Shown: positions 35,503-44,345 of the stretch, one piece after another
How positions within the stretch are numbered: the stretch's first letter is position 1
How the letters are laid out: every line of letters begins with the position of its first letter
DNA from: Sphingomonas sp.
Lineage (GTDB): Bacteria; Pseudomonadota; Alphaproteobacteria; Sphingomonadales; Sphingomonadaceae
Assembly: GCA_017849555.1 (NCBI GenBank)
Contig: JAFIGU010000055.1
Location: 62,001 to 126,000 of the forward strand
Length of the DNA stretch: 64,000 bases
Direction: 5' to 3'
The notes under the pieces: generated by a model
What the model was told of the DNA's origin: nothing
What the model saw: only the letters and a program-made list of their open reading frames with translations
The model's database searches: none
Translations under genes and position numbers: made by a program

Positions 35503-35592
35503 ATGTATCGCCCCTTCGCTTTCGGCTTCGCCTCCTTCGCCACCGCCGCGCTGCTGATCTACGTCAATGCCGTGAGCACCGTCGTCGCCTGA
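35503..35592 (+). CDS. Small membrane protein, 29 residues
   Basis: ATG at 35503 after a good ribosome site (AGGAAAGC), stop TGA at 35590-35592. The peptide is one hydrophobic helix, beginning MYRPFAFGFASFATAALLI and ending in an alanine after NAVSTVV. It shares the RxxAF/FxF start pattern of the preceding 36-residue peptide, so the two may be diverged paralogues made from one sigma-54 transcript. It ends 17 bp before the stop of the convergent acyl-CoA dehydrogenase gene. Confidence 0.6.
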   Translation: MYRPFAFGFASFATAALLIYVNAVSTVVA

Positions 35593-35609
35593 TCGGCGAT
35601 CGACGGCGC

Positions 35610-36815
35610 TCACCGACCCACCGGCAGATCCTTGAACGCAGCGTCCTTGTCGACGCGGATCTCGCCGGGCAGACCGAGCACGCGCTCGGCGATGATGTTC
35701 TTCAAAATCTCATCGGTGCCGCCGGCGATGCGCAGCCCCGGCCCGTTCATCACCGCGGACTGGAACAGCCCCTTGAGCGGCAACAGCGCGGGATCGTTGA
35801 TGATCCCGTACTGATCCTCCGCCTCGACCGCGGCATTGCCCAGATCCTGCAGCTGGTTGGCGGCGATGATCTTGCCGATCGAGCTTTCCGGCCCCGGCGT
35901 CTGCCCGCGGCTAAGCGCGGTGATCGTGCGCATCCGCGTGTTGCGCAGCCCCTCGGCCTGGACATACCAATCGGCGAGCCGCTGGCGGAATGCCGGGTCG
36001 CGGATCAGCGGCCCGTCCGCCGCATCGAGTTCCCTTGCGAGCGCGAGGATATCCTTCGGCCCCGCGCCCCCGCCGCCACCCACCGCGAGCCGCTCGTTCA
36101 TCAGCGTGACGAGCGCGACCTTCCACCCGTCGTCGACCGCGCCGAGCCGCTGCGCATCGGGAATGCGGACGTCGGTGAAATAGATTTCGTTGAAATTGGA
36201 CCCGCCCGACATCTGGTGGATCGGCCTGATCTCGATCCCCGGCGCGCGGAGATCGAGCCAGAACATCGTCAGCCCCTTGTGCTTGGGCAGATCGATGTTG
36301 GTGCGGACGAGAACGATCCCGAAATCGGAATAATGCGCGCCGGAGGTCCACACCTTCTGGCCGTTGACCACCCAGTCGCTGCCGTCGCGCACCGCGCGGG
36401 TACGGATCGCCGCGACGTCCGATCCGCCGGCGGGCTCGGAGAATAATTGCGACCAGATTTCCTCGCCGCGCAGCGCGGGGCCGACGAAGCGGCGCTTGGT
36501 CGCATCGTCGGCAAAGGCCATTACGGTCGGCACGCACATCCCGAGCCCGATCGTGAAATAACCGTATTGGACCGGGAATTTGGCTTCCTCCTGCCCGAAG
36601 ATCACGCTCTGGATCGGGGTGCCCCCGCCGCCGCCCCATTCCTTGGGCCAAGTGATCTGGGCATAGCCGGCCGCCGCCTTGCGCGCCTGCCAGCTTTTCG
36701 CTGCGGCCATATCGTCGGCGTGGGCGATCGCCTTGTGTTCGGCGACATTGGTTTCGAGCCAGGCGCGCGCGGCGGCGCGATAGGCGGCTTCTTCCGGGGT
36801 GTCGTTGAAGTCCAT
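35610..36815 (-). CDS. Acyl-CoA dehydrogenase family protein
   Basis: A 401-residue flavoprotein. WPKEWGGGGGTPIQSVIFGQ (family N-terminal loop), SQLFSEPAGGSDVAAIRTRA (FAD-binding segment), GQKVWTSGAHYSDFGIVLVR and the C-terminal GGTDEILKNIIAERVLGLPG identify it. It is followed downstream by nothing in the same direction and preceded by a second acyl-CoA dehydrogenase gene 13 bp upstream. Paired long and short acyl-CoA dehydrogenases like these often form heteromeric enzymes for steroid or branched/cyclic acyl-CoA chains. Confidence 0.9.
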   Translation of the reverse strand: MDFNDTPEEAAYRAAARAWLETNVAEHKAIAHADDMAAAKSWQARKAAAGYAQITWPKEWGGGGGTPIQSVIFGQEEAKFPVQYGYFTIGLGMCVPTVMAFADDATKRRFVGPALRGEEIWSQLFSEPAGGSDVAAIRTRAVRDGSDWVVNGQKVWTSGAHYSDFGIVLVRTNIDLPKHKGLTMFWLDLRAPGIEIRPIHQMSGGSNFNEIYFTDVRIPDAQRLGAVDDGWKVALVTLMNERLAVGGGGGAGPKDILALARELDAADGPLIRDPAFRQRLADWYVQAEGLRNTRMRTITALSRGQTPGPESSIGKIIAANQLQDLGNAAVEAEDQYGIINDPALLPLKGLFQSAVMNGPGLRIAGGTDEILKNIIAERVLGLPGEIRVDKDAAFKDLPVGR

Positions 36816-36828
36816 CGTTCCTCTCCCA

Positions 36829-37926
36829 TCAGGCCGCGTTGCGTGTTTCGAGCTGGCTCACCAGCCGCTCGCGCCACGTCGCGGGGGCGCCCGCGACGAG
36901 GCTCAGCTGGCGCGAGCGCCGATAATAGAGGTGCGGGTCCGCCTCCCAGGTGAAGCCGATTCCGCCGTGGGTCTGGATATTCTCCTTCGACGCGAACCAG
37001 AAAGCGTCGCTCGCCGCGACCCGCGCGGTGGCGGCGGCAAGCGGCAGTTCGGCCGCCGCGGTGTTGAGCGCCCAGGCGCCGTAATAAGCGTTCGACCGTG
37101 CGATCTCGTTCTTCACATAGATATCGGCGAGCTTGTGCTTGATCGCCTGATAGCCCGCGATCTGCCGCCCGAAGGCATAGCGATCGAGCGCATAGGCCTT
37201 GGCCATATCGAGGCAGCGATCGGCGCCGCCGAGTTGCTCGAACGCGAGCAGCACCGCGGCGCGATCGAACACCGCCTGCATCGCGGCAATGCCATCCTCG
37301 TCGCCGAGCCGCTCGGCCGGCGCCGCATCGAATATCAGCCGTGCCGCGGAGCGGGTCGGATCGAGCGTCTTGAGCGTCTCGGCGCTGACCCCGGCGCCCT
37401 TCTCGACCAGATAGAGCCCGTCCTTCGCCAGCACGACGATCAGATCGGCGACATCGCCGTCGGTTACCGGGATCTTCTCACCCGAAAGCGTGCCGCCGCT
37501 CGCGGTCGTGCGGATCGAGCGCGCGGTCACCGGCCCCTTGCCCTCGCTGGTGGCGAAGGCGCCGATGCACTCGCCCGCGGCGATCCGCGGCAGCCACTTC
37601 TGCTTCTGCGCCTCGGAGCCGAACAGCATCAGCGCCTCGGCGACGAAATAGACCGTCGAGGCGAACGGGATCGGCGCGCAGGCGCGGCCAAGCTCCTCCG
37701 CCAGCGCGCATAATTCGACATGGCCGAGCCCGAGCCCGCCGTAGCCTTCCGGGATCGCCGCGCCGAGCCAGCCCTGTTCGGCCACCGCGCGCCACAGCGT
37801 TTCATCATAGCCGCGCGCCGCGTCGTCGAGCACGCCGCGCACCACGCTCGCATCGCATTTCGCGGCGAGGAAGCGGCGCGCCTCCTCCTTGAGCATCTTC
37901 TGTTCGTCGGAATAATCGAAGTTCAC
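36829..37926 (-). CDS. Acyl-CoA dehydrogenase family protein (FadE-like partner)
   Basis: A 365-residue protein, starting from a GTG at 37926 with AGGAGAGG upstream. NFDYSDEQKMLKEEARRFLA opens the helical domain. The typical IPEGYGGLGLGHVELCALAE, ALDRYAFGRQIAGYQAIKHK and THGGIGFTWEADPHLYYRRS follow. The FAD loop is altered (FATSEGKGPVTARSIRTT rather than TEPxxGSD), as often seen in the non-FAD-rich partner of a heteromeric acyl-CoA dehydrogenase. It sits between the SDR gene and the second dehydrogenase gene as part of one beta-oxidation-like operon. Confidence 0.9.
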   Translation of the reverse strand: MNFDYSDEQKMLKEEARRFLAAKCDASVVRGVLDDAARGYDETLWRAVAEQGWLGAAIPEGYGGLGLGHVELCALAEELGRACAPIPFASTVYFVAEALMLFGSEAQKQKWLPRIAAGECIGAFATSEGKGPVTARSIRTTASGGTLSGEKIPVTDGDVADLIVVLAKDGLYLVEKGAGVSAETLKTLDPTRSAARLIFDAAPAERLGDEDGIAAMQAVFDRAAVLLAFEQLGGADRCLDMAKAYALDRYAFGRQIAGYQAIKHKLADIYVKNEIARSNAYYGAWALNTAAAELPLAAATARVAASDAFWFASKENIQTHGGIGFTWEADPHLYYRRSRQLSLVAGAPATWRERLVSQLETRNAA

Positions 37927-37970
37927 GAGACCTCTCCTGACTTCTGTTTTCGCTCGTCCGCGGGGCGGCT

Positions 37971-38756
37971 TTACCGCGGCTGCATGCGGATCGCGCCGTC
38001 GAGCCGCACGTCCTCGCCGTTGAAATAGCCGTTGCGGATCATCTCCACCGCCAGCGCGGCATATTCGGGTGCGGCGCCGAGCCGCTTGGGGAAGGGCACC
38101 GACGCCGCCAGCGCCGCCTTCACCTGCGGCTTGGCGCGCGCGAGCAAGGGCGTGTCGAAAATGCCCGGCAGGATCGTGTTGATGCGGATGCCCTCGCTCA
38201 TCAGGTCGCGCGCGATCGGCAAGGGCATGCCGATCACCCCGGCCTTGGCCGAGGCATAGGCGACCTGCCCCATCTGCCCTTCCTCGCCTGCGACGCTGGC
38301 GGTGTTGACGATCGCGCCGCGCTCGCCGCCGGCGAGCGGGTCGAGCGTCATCATCCCCGCCGCCGCGCCGACGATGCAGCGGAAACTGCCGATCAGATTG
38401 AGCTCGATCGTCTTGATATATTTGTCGATCGGATAGGGCTCGATCGCCCCGGTTTCCTTCGACCGCGCGACCGTCTTGTGCGGGCCGAAGCTGCCCCCGG
38501 CGCAATTGACCAGGATGCGTTCCTGCCCGTTCGCCGCGCGCGCGCTGGCGAACCCCGCGTCGACCGATGCCTGGTCCATCACGTCGACCGCGCAATAGGT
38601 CGCGCCGATCGCCGCCGCGGCGTCCGGGCCGATCTCCTCATTCTTGTCGAACAGCGCGACCTTCACCCCCGCCGCGCGCAACGCGCTCGCGGTGGCATGG
38701 CCGAGCCCGGAAGCCCCGCCGGTGACGATCGCCGCGATATCCGGTCCCAGCTCCAC
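37971..38756 (-). CDS. SDR 3-hydroxyacyl-CoA dehydrogenase-like protein
   Basis: A 261-residue classical SDR. The cofactor loop VTGGASGLGHATASALRAAG is at residues 10-29. VNCAGGSFGPHKTVA replaces the NNAG region. NTASVAGEEGQMGQVAYASA contains the catalytic serine and tyrosine (YxxxK completed by KAGVIG). The sequence resembles 2-methyl-3-hydroxybutyryl-CoA/3-hydroxyacyl-CoA dehydrogenases (HSD17B10 type). It heads the operon with the two acyl-CoA dehydrogenases and is divergent from the enoyl-CoA hydratase, together giving three of four beta-oxidation steps. Confidence 0.88.
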   Translation of the reverse strand: MELGPDIAAIVTGGASGLGHATASALRAAGVKVALFDKNEEIGPDAAAAIGATYCAVDVMDQASVDAGFASARAANGQERILVNCAGGSFGPHKTVARSKETGAIEPYPIDKYIKTIELNLIGSFRCIVGAAAGMMTLDPLAGGERGAIVNTASVAGEEGQMGQVAYASAKAGVIGMPLPIARDLMSEGIRINTILPGIFDTPLLARAKPQVKAALAASVPFPKRLGAAPEYAALAVEMIRNGYFNGEDVRLDGAIRMQPR

Positions 38757-38835
38757 GCATCGCTCTCCCGTTTCTATTGTGGGATAACATTAGTTATGTA
38801 GAAATGCGCGTCAATAACCGCGGCAGGAGGGATGC

Positions 38836-39636
38836 GTGGATTATCAGACGCTGCTGGTCGAACGACGCGGCGCGGTCGACCGGGTGACGATGAACCGGGC
38901 CGATCGGCTCAATACGCTCGACGAGGTGATGATCGCCGAACTGGCGGGCTATTTCGATCGAATCGCCAAGGATCGCGATTGCCGCGTGATCGTGCTCAAA
39001 GGGGCGGGACGCGCGTTTTGCGCCGGGCTCGATCTCACCGCGGCGCAGACGGCAGCCAGCCCGCGCGATACGATCGACCGGCTCGCGCACCAGCGCAGCA
39101 TCGCCGAGATCGTGATGAAGATGCGCTATTGCCCGCAGCCGATCGTCAGCCTGGTCCACGGCCCGGCATGCGGCGGCGGGTTCGCGATCGCGCTGGCGAG
39201 CGACATCCGCATCGCGGGCGAATCGGCGCGGATGAACGCCGCCTTCGTCCGCATCGGGCTGTCGGCGTGCGATATCGGGGTGAGCTATTTCCTGCCGCGG
39301 CTGGTCGGCGCGAGCGTCGCCGCCGAACTGATGCTGACCGGCGACTTCATCACCGCCGATCGCGCGCTGGCGACCGGGCTGGTCAGCCGCGCGGTGCCCG
39401 ACGATCAGATGGAGGCGGCGGCCGCGCCACTGATCGAGGCGATGCTGACCACCGCGCCTTTGGGGCTTCGGCTGACCAAGGAATGCCTGCGAATGGCGAT
39501 CGACGCGCCCAGCCTCGAATCGGCGGTGGCGATGGAGGATCGCAACCAGATCCTCTGCGCGTCCGGCCCCGATTTCGAGGAGGCGATCGCGGCGTTCTTC
39601 GAGAAACGCCGGCCCGAATATGGGGGGCGATGCTAA
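38836..39636 (+). CDS. Enoyl-CoA hydratase/isomerase family protein
   Basis: A 266-residue crotonase-fold enzyme. NRADRLNTLDEVMIAELAGY, the oxyanion region LKGAGRAFCAGLDLTAAQTA and LVHGPACGGGFAIALASDIR are typical. AAFVRIGLSACDIGVSYFLP then gives the usual GxxxxDxG-type helix, where an aspartate replaces the second catalytic glutamate. Such variants occur in short hydratases and isomerases of cyclic or dienoyl-CoA. GCAGGAGGGATGC precedes the start at 38836. It is divergent from, and probably works with, the SDR and dehydrogenase genes. Confidence 0.9.
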   Translation: MDYQTLLVERRGAVDRVTMNRADRLNTLDEVMIAELAGYFDRIAKDRDCRVIVLKGAGRAFCAGLDLTAAQTAASPRDTIDRLAHQRSIAEIVMKMRYCPQPIVSLVHGPACGGGFAIALASDIRIAGESARMNAAFVRIGLSACDIGVSYFLPRLVGASVAAELMLTGDFITADRALATGLVSRAVPDDQMEAAAAPLIEAMLTTAPLGLRLTKECLRMAIDAPSLESAVAMEDRNQILCASGPDFEEAIAAFFEKRRPEYGGRC

Positions 39637-39645
39637 AGCGCGATC

Positions 39646-39745
39646 ACCTCTCCACCGTTCGGGCTGAGCCTGTCGAAGCCCTGCACTTTTCTTCGTCGGA
39701 AGAAGTGCAGCCCTTCGACAAGCTCAGGGCGAGCGGTGGAGAGGT
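39646..39745. repeat. Dispersed palindrome, TTCGACAAGCTCAG family, long copy 5
   Basis: The longest copy. Arms ACCTCTCCACCGTTCGGGCT and the mirrored GAGCGGTGGAGAGGT enclose the conserved GTCGAAGCCCTGCACTT and AAGTGCAGCCCTTCGAC. It lies between the hydratase and dnaN stops, so it may serve as a bidirectional terminator. Confidence 0.88.
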
Positions 39746-39763
39746 TGCGCGCTATCCCTCGCC

Positions 39764-40882
39764 TCACACCCGCATCGGCATCAGCACGTAGAGCGCGGGC
39801 GACTTGTCGTTCTCGCGGATCAGCGTCGGCGCGGCGGCGTCGGCGAGGTGGACTTCCACCAGATCGCCGTCGATCTGCCCCAGAATGTCGAGCAGATAGC
39901 GGCTGTTGAAGCCGATCTCGAACGGCGAGGAGACATATTCGCCCGACACCTCTTCCGCCGCGGTGCCGTTTTCCGGGCTGGTCACCGAGAGCGTCACCTT
40001 GTCGCGATCGAGCCCGACCTTCACCGCGCGGGTCTTTTCGGTGGCGATCGTCGACACGCGGTCGACGCCCTCCATGAAGCTCTTGGGGTCGATCTTGAGG
40101 ATCTTGTCGTTGCCCGTCGGGATGACGCGCGAATAATCGGGGAAGGTCCCGTCGATCAGCTTGGAGGTGAGGATCGCCTGGCCGAGATCGAAGCGGATCT
40201 TGGTCGCGGACAACGACACCCCGACCGACCCGTCGACCTCGTCGAGCAATTTGCGCAGTTCGGCGACGCATTTGCGCGGCACGATCACGTCGGGCATCCC
40301 GTCGGCGCCGTCGGGGCGCGGGATCGTCACGCGGGCGAGGCGGTGGCCGTCGGTCGCCGCGGCCTTGAGCACCGGCTGCGCGCCGTCGCTGTCCGAAACG
40401 TGGAGGAAGATGCCGTTGAGATAATAACGCGTTTCCTCGGTCGAGATGGCGAATCGCGTCTTGTCGATGATCTGCTTCAGCGCCTCGGCGGGCATTTCGA
40501 ACTGGGTCGGCAGCTCGCCCTCGGCGATCACCGGAAAATCGTCGCGCGGCAGGGTGCCGAGCGAGAAGCGCGCGCGACCCGCGACGATCGCCATCCGCCC
40601 GTCGGCGGCGGAGAGCGAGACCTGCGCGCCCTCGGGCAGCTTGCGCGCAATATCGAACAACGTGTGCGCCGAAACCGTGGTCGCGCCGGGCTGTTCGACC
40701 GTCGCGGGCACGCTTTCGTTGATCTGGAGATCGAGGTCCGTCGCCATCAGCCGCAGCGCGCCTTCGGGCGTCGCTTCGAGCAACACGTTGGACAGAATCG
40801 GAATGGTGTTCCTGCGCTCCACCACGGATTGCACATGGCTCAGCCCCTTGAGGAGCGTTGCGCGTTCGATCGTCGCCTTCAT
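39764..40882 (-). CDS. dnaN: DNA polymerase III subunit beta (sliding clamp)
   Basis: A 372-residue clamp with three tandem clamp domains, the normal bacterial length. It holds polymerase III on DNA and recruits other factors, including ImuB in the imuAB mutasome encoded at the right edge of this window. MKATIERATLLKGLSHVQSV at the start, the central TRYYLNGIFLHVSD and the C-terminal SPALYVLMPMRV, with the terminal MPMR-type pocket residues, are intact. The gene is not next to dnaA or recF here, as is usual in sphingomonads. Confidence 0.97.
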   Translation of the reverse strand: MKATIERATLLKGLSHVQSVVERRNTIPILSNVLLEATPEGALRLMATDLDLQINESVPATVEQPGATTVSAHTLFDIARKLPEGAQVSLSAADGRMAIVAGRARFSLGTLPRDDFPVIAEGELPTQFEMPAEALKQIIDKTRFAISTEETRYYLNGIFLHVSDSDGAQPVLKAAATDGHRLARVTIPRPDGADGMPDVIVPRKCVAELRKLLDEVDGSVGVSLSATKIRFDLGQAILTSKLIDGTFPDYSRVIPTGNDKILKIDPKSFMEGVDRVSTIATEKTRAVKVGLDRDKVTLSVTSPENGTAAEEVSGEYVSSPFEIGFNSRYLLDILGQIDGDLVEVHLADAAAPTLIRENDKSPALYVLMPMRV

Positions 40883-40942
40883 TCTATCGTCCCCCGGCCC
40901 GCCGGCAGAGGCCAGGGGCAGTTAAATTCACCCTAGCCAATG

Positions 40943-40973
40943 AAAAAGGGCCGGAGCAAGCGCCCCGACCCTT
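40943..40973 (-). terminator. Rho-independent terminator after the outer-membrane gene
   Basis: On the minus strand a GC-rich stem (AAGGGTCGGGGC with GCTCCGGCCCTT, two bulged bases) is followed by a T-run (TTTTT at 40943-40947). It lies about 120 bp after the stop of the barrel gene and just before the dnaN start. Confidence 0.65.
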
Positions 40974-41095
40974 CTTTTCGGTGGATCGTTCCGTCTCCGG
41001 TCGATCCGCGATCGCGGTGCCGGCCGCTTCCCCACCCAATTCACCCGAAAGTTGCTGTCCGTTGGGTGGCGGATGAGGAATCGGCCGGCGCCGGA

Positions 41096-41713
41096 TCAGA
41101 AGCGCACGCCCACGCCCGCCAGAATCTGGTGGCGATCGACGTCCACGTCGTAATTGTCGAACTTGCCGTAGTGCGAATAGCGATACTCGCCCTTGATGTA
41201 GGTGCTCGGCGTCAGATTGTATTCGAGGCCGGCACCGACGCGGTAGCCGTCCATGTTGCGATTGTCCTCGACGGTGGTCGACACGCCGTCGAAATAACGC
41301 GCGTTGATGCGGGCGTTGGTGTAGCCGCCCTTCACATAGACCATCGCCTGCGGGGAGATGACATAGCCGGCGCGCGCGCCGACATAGATGTCACGACCCG
41401 CGCGGACGCGCAGCCGGTCGCCGGTCTGGATCAGGTCGCTGGTGCGCGCCTTGGTGGTCGAGCCGGTGATTTCACCGTCGATACCGAGCACGACGTTGCC
41501 GCCGACCCGCGCGTCGTAACCGATCGCGCCGCCATAGGTGAAGCCGTCGCGGCCCTCGGTCGAACCGTCCGACCCGTCGCGCAGATGATCCCACCCGACC
41601 AGCGCCTCGACACGCGGACCCGAGAAGGGGGCCTGCTCACCCTGCGCCAGAGCCGGCGTGGCGAGCGCGGCACCGATCGAAGCGGCCGCAGCGGCGAAAA
41701 CGAGCTTACGCAT
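41096..41713 (-). CDS. Outer-membrane beta-barrel protein (opacity/OmpA-like N-domain)
   Basis: A 205-residue exported protein. The ATG at 41713 follows GGAG after a six-T spacer; an ATG at 41725 would include that site and is rejected. Signal peptide MRKLVFAAAAASIGAALATP is followed by alternating barrel strands. They end in RHQILAGVGVRF, where the terminal phenylalanine is the usual outer-membrane assembly signal. Loops contain GFTYGGAIGYDARVGGNVVL and YIKGEYRYSHYGKFDNYDVD. It probably stabilises the outer membrane or forms a small pore. A long leader precedes it. Confidence 0.85.
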   Translation of the reverse strand: MRKLVFAAAAASIGAALATPALAQGEQAPFSGPRVEALVGWDHLRDGSDGSTEGRDGFTYGGAIGYDARVGGNVVLGIDGEITGSTTKARTSDLIQTGDRLRVRAGRDIYVGARAGYVISPQAMVYVKGGYTNARINARYFDGVSTTVEDNRNMDGYRVGAGLEYNLTPSTYIKGEYRYSHYGKFDNYDVDVDRHQILAGVGVRF

Positions 41714-41925
41714 AAAAAACTCCATTCACTAAACCGTCCCCGAAACGATTGGGGGCGCGGCGGCTATTTGGGCGTTTCCGTACGGCTTTGCATGAACCTC
41801 AGATAAACGCGGAAATCCGTTGTTTTTGCGCCACAGGGGGTTGAATCGGACCGGGATTATTCCCATCGCGACGCGGGCGAGAAAGACGTTGCGCGGCGCC
41901 CCCGCGACGGTCCAAAGACGCCGTC

Positions 41926-42567
41926 ATGGCAGCCAATCCCGCGCCGCGGCTCGGCCGCGATTTCATCGCCCGCCACGGCGAAACCGTGTTCAACGCCGCG
42001 CGCCGGCTGCAGGGCGATGCGCCGCACACCCCGCTGACCCGCGCCGGTTTTGCCCAGGCCGAGGAAATGGGGCGAGCGTTGCGCGCCACGCTCGGCGCAC
42101 GGCCGAAACTGACCTTATGGGCGTCGAGCACCGGGCGCGCGCTGCAGACGCTGGCGATCGTCGCCGAACATCTCGAGCTCGACTGGCATGACGCGCGGGT
42201 CGATCCGCGGCTCGGCGAGATCGGGATGGGGAGCTGGGGCGGGCGCTATTATGCCGATGTCGTCGGGGAGGTCGGGCCGGTGATCGACGCGCAGGGGCTG
42301 TTGCGCCCCGCGCCGGACGGCGAGGATTATCCCGCGATCGCCGCGCGCGTCTCGGGCTGGCTCGCCGATACCGACAGCGATCCCGGCGACCGGCTGGTGA
42401 TCATGCACGGCATCTCCAGCCGCGTGATGCGCGGGGTGATGACCGGTGCCGCGCCCGGCGCTTATGGCGCGCCGGTGCTGCCCGGGCATCCGCAGGGCAC
42501 CGTGACGATGATCGAGGGCGGGCGCGAGTCGCTGGTGCATCTTGGCGCCGGCTACGCCCCGGCGTGA
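41926..42567 (+). CDS. Histidine phosphatase family protein (phosphoglycerate-mutase fold)
   Basis: A 213-residue enzyme with the active-site motif RDFIARHGETVFNAARRLQG (RHGE). The partner residues are in ASSTGRALQTLAIVAEHLEL, LGEIGMGSWGG and MHGISSRVMRG (second catalytic histidine). The family hydrolyses phosphoesters, for example alpha-ribazole phosphate, phosphoglycerate or sugar phosphates; which one is not clear. The stop overlaps the GTG start of the next gene by 4 bases. Confidence 0.87.
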   Translation: MAANPAPRLGRDFIARHGETVFNAARRLQGDAPHTPLTRAGFAQAEEMGRALRATLGARPKLTLWASSTGRALQTLAIVAEHLELDWHDARVDPRLGEIGMGSWGGRYYADVVGEVGPVIDAQGLLRPAPDGEDYPAIAARVSGWLADTDSDPGDRLVIMHGISSRVMRGVMTGAAPGAYGAPVLPGHPQGTVTMIEGGRESLVHLGAGYAPA

Positions 42568-43049
42568 TCGCCGCCGCGCTCCTGCTCGCCGCGGCGGGGG
42601 TCGAGGGGCGCACGACGCTCGGCGTCTATCAGAGCTGGGCGGCGTTTCGCGATGCCGCGCCGCGGCGCTGCTTCGCGATCGCCGCGCCGATCGGGGCGGG
42701 GGCGGCGTCGCGCTGGCATCCGTTCGCGAGCGTGCTGAGCCGCTTCGGCAAGGATCGGCGCGAGGCGGTGTTCATCCGCATGAGCGCCGCGATCCGCCCC
42801 GGCGCCGCCGTGACACTGGCGATCGGCGAGCGGCGCTTCACCTTGTCGGCGCGCGATTCCGCCGCCTGGTCCCCCGACGCGGCGACCGATCACGCGATTG
42901 TCGCGGCGATGCGCGGGGCGCGCAGCATGAGCGCATCGAGCGTCGCCGCCTCGGGGCGGCCGTTCGCCGATACCTACGCCCTCGCCGGCGCGGCGACCGC
43001 GATCGACGCGGCGGCTTTGGGGTGTGCTCCTTCTTCTCCCCTCCCTTGA
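42564..43049 (+). CDS. Invasion-associated locus B-like protein with repeat-derived end
   Basis: A 161-residue protein with a short signal-like N-terminus (MIAAALLLAAAGVEG). It has an IalB-type pattern: LGVYQSWAAFRDAAPRRCFA, followed by VFIRMSAAIRPGAAVTLAIG and ARSMSASSVAASGRPFADTY. It starts at a GTG overlapping the upstream stop (GTGA). The last codons (APSSPLP and the stop) lie inside the palindromic repeat at 43028, so the C-terminus has been replaced or trimmed by repeat insertion. The family is periplasmic in Bartonella; function here is unknown. Confidence 0.7.
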   Translation: MIAAALLLAAAGVEGRTTLGVYQSWAAFRDAAPRRCFAIAAPIGAGAASRWHPFASVLSRFGKDRREAVFIRMSAAIRPGAAVTLAIGERRFTLSARDSAAWSPDAATDHAIVAAMRGARSMSASSVAASGRPFADTYALAGAATAIDAAALGCAPSSPLP

Positions 43050-43083
43050 ACAAGGGAGGGGAGTAAGAGGAGGGGAGAAGGAG
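43028..43083. repeat. CCCTCCC-type palindrome overlapping a gene end
   Basis: CCTTCTTCTCCCCTCCCTTG followed by the perfect hairpin partner CAAGGGAGGGG, then a GAGGGGAGAAGG half-arm. It is the same unit as the left part of the repeat at 17826 and supplies the stop codon of the IalB-like gene. Confidence 0.8.
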
Positions 43084-43136
43084 GACGAATCGTCCCCCGC
43101 TGGAAAAATGGCGCAAAGTCGATTATGTGCGCGGCC

Positions 43137-44345
43137 ATGCAGACAGCATCGGCAGCACCCATGCCCATTCCGGGGCACATCGATCCCGTGCCCGTGGCGC
43201 GTGCCCTCACGCCGCGTAGCGACGGCCGCGTCGACCTCATGGGCCTGTCGAAAGACGCGCTGCGCGAGGCACTTGCCGACGCCGGGCTGGAGCCGAAACA
43301 GGCGAAATTGCGCGCCAAGCAGATCTGGCACTGGATCTACAACCGCGGCGCCACCGATTTCGCCGCGATGACCGATATCGCCAAGGCGCAGCATCCGTGG
43401 CTCGCCGAGCGATTCGTCATCGGCCGCCCCGAGGTGGTCGAGGCGCAGGTTTCGGTCGACGGCACGCGCAAATGGCTGCTCCGCTCGGACGACGGGCAGG
43501 ATTATGAGATGGTGTTCATCCCCGATGCCGATCGGGGCACCCTGTGCGTCTCCAGCCAGGTCGGCTGCACGCTCAACTGTCGTTTCTGCCACACCGGGAC
43601 GATGCGGCTCGTGCGCAACCTCACCGCGGGCGAGATCGTCGGTCAGGTGATGCTCGCGCGCGACGCGCTCGGCGAATGGCCGAGCCAGCCCGAGGGGCGG
43701 ATGCTGACCAACATCGTGATGATGGGGATGGGCGAGCCGCTCTACAATTTCGACAATGTCCGCGATGCCTTGCGGCTCGTGATGGACGGCGACGGGCTCG
43801 CCTTGTCGAAGCGCCGCATCACGCTTTCCACCTCCGGCGTGGTGCCGATGATGGCGCGCGCCGGCGAGGAGATCGGGGTCAACCTCGCGGTGTCGCTCCA
43901 TGCCGTGACCAAGGACGTGCGCGACGAGATCGTCCCGCTCAACCGCAAATATGGCATCGACGAGCTGCTCGCCGCCTGTGCTGCCTATCCGGGGGCGAAC
44001 AACGCGCGGCGGATCACGTTCGAATATGTCATGCTCAAGGACAAGAACGATTCGGACGAGGACGCGCGCGAGCTGGTGCGGCTGATCCGGCATTATCGCC
44101 TGCCGGCGAAGGTCAATCTGATCCCGTTCAACCCCTGGCCCGGCGCGCCCTACGAATGCTCGACTCCCGAGCGGATCAAGGCCTTTTCGAACATCATCTT
44201 CGAGGCGGGGATTTCCGCCCCGACGCGGACCCCGCGCGGCCGCGACATCGACGCCGCCTGCGGACAGCTCAAGACCGCCGCGGAGAAGAAGAGCCGCGCC
44301 GAGCTCGACCGGCTGGCGGAGGAAAAGCTCGCCGCGCTCGGCTGA
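43137..44345 (+). CDS. rlmN: 23S rRNA (adenine-2503-C2)/tRNA methyltransferase RlmN
   Basis: A radical-SAM enzyme that methylates C2 of A2503 in 23S rRNA and A37 of some tRNAs. The iron-sulfur motif is in [20 protein letters not shown] (CxxxCxxC). The catalytic cysteines and [25 protein letters not shown] and [20 protein letters not shown] follow, and the C-terminal [20 protein letters not shown] carries the usual methyl-carrier region. The start at ATG 43137 gives 402 residues; an ATG at 43125 would add four. The gene follows a palindrome and is probably its own unit. Confidence 0.96.
   Translation: MQTASAAPMPIPGHIDPVPVARALTPRSDGRVDLMGLSKDALREALADAGLEPKQAKLRAKQIWHWIYNRGATDFAAMTDIAKAQHPWLAERFVIGRPEVVEAQVSVDGTRKWLLRSDDGQDYEMVFIPDADRGTLCVSSQVGCTLNCRFCHTGTMRLVRNLTAGEIVGQVMLARDALGEWPSQPEGRMLTNIVMMGMGEPLYNFDNVRDALRLVMDGDGLALSKRRITLSTSGVVPMMARAGEEIGVNLAVSLHAVTKDVRDEIVPLNRKYGIDELLAACAAYPGANNARRITFEYVMLKDKNDSDEDARELVRLIRHYRLPAKVNLIPFNPWPGAPYECSTPERIKAFSNIIFEAGISAPTRTPRGRDIDAACGQLKTAAEKKSRAELDRLAEEKLAALG

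Noticed and set aside
39764..40882. Replication origin beside dnaN
   Set aside because: No dnaA, recF, DnaA-box cluster or AT-rich unwinding region is seen; dnaN is isolated here.
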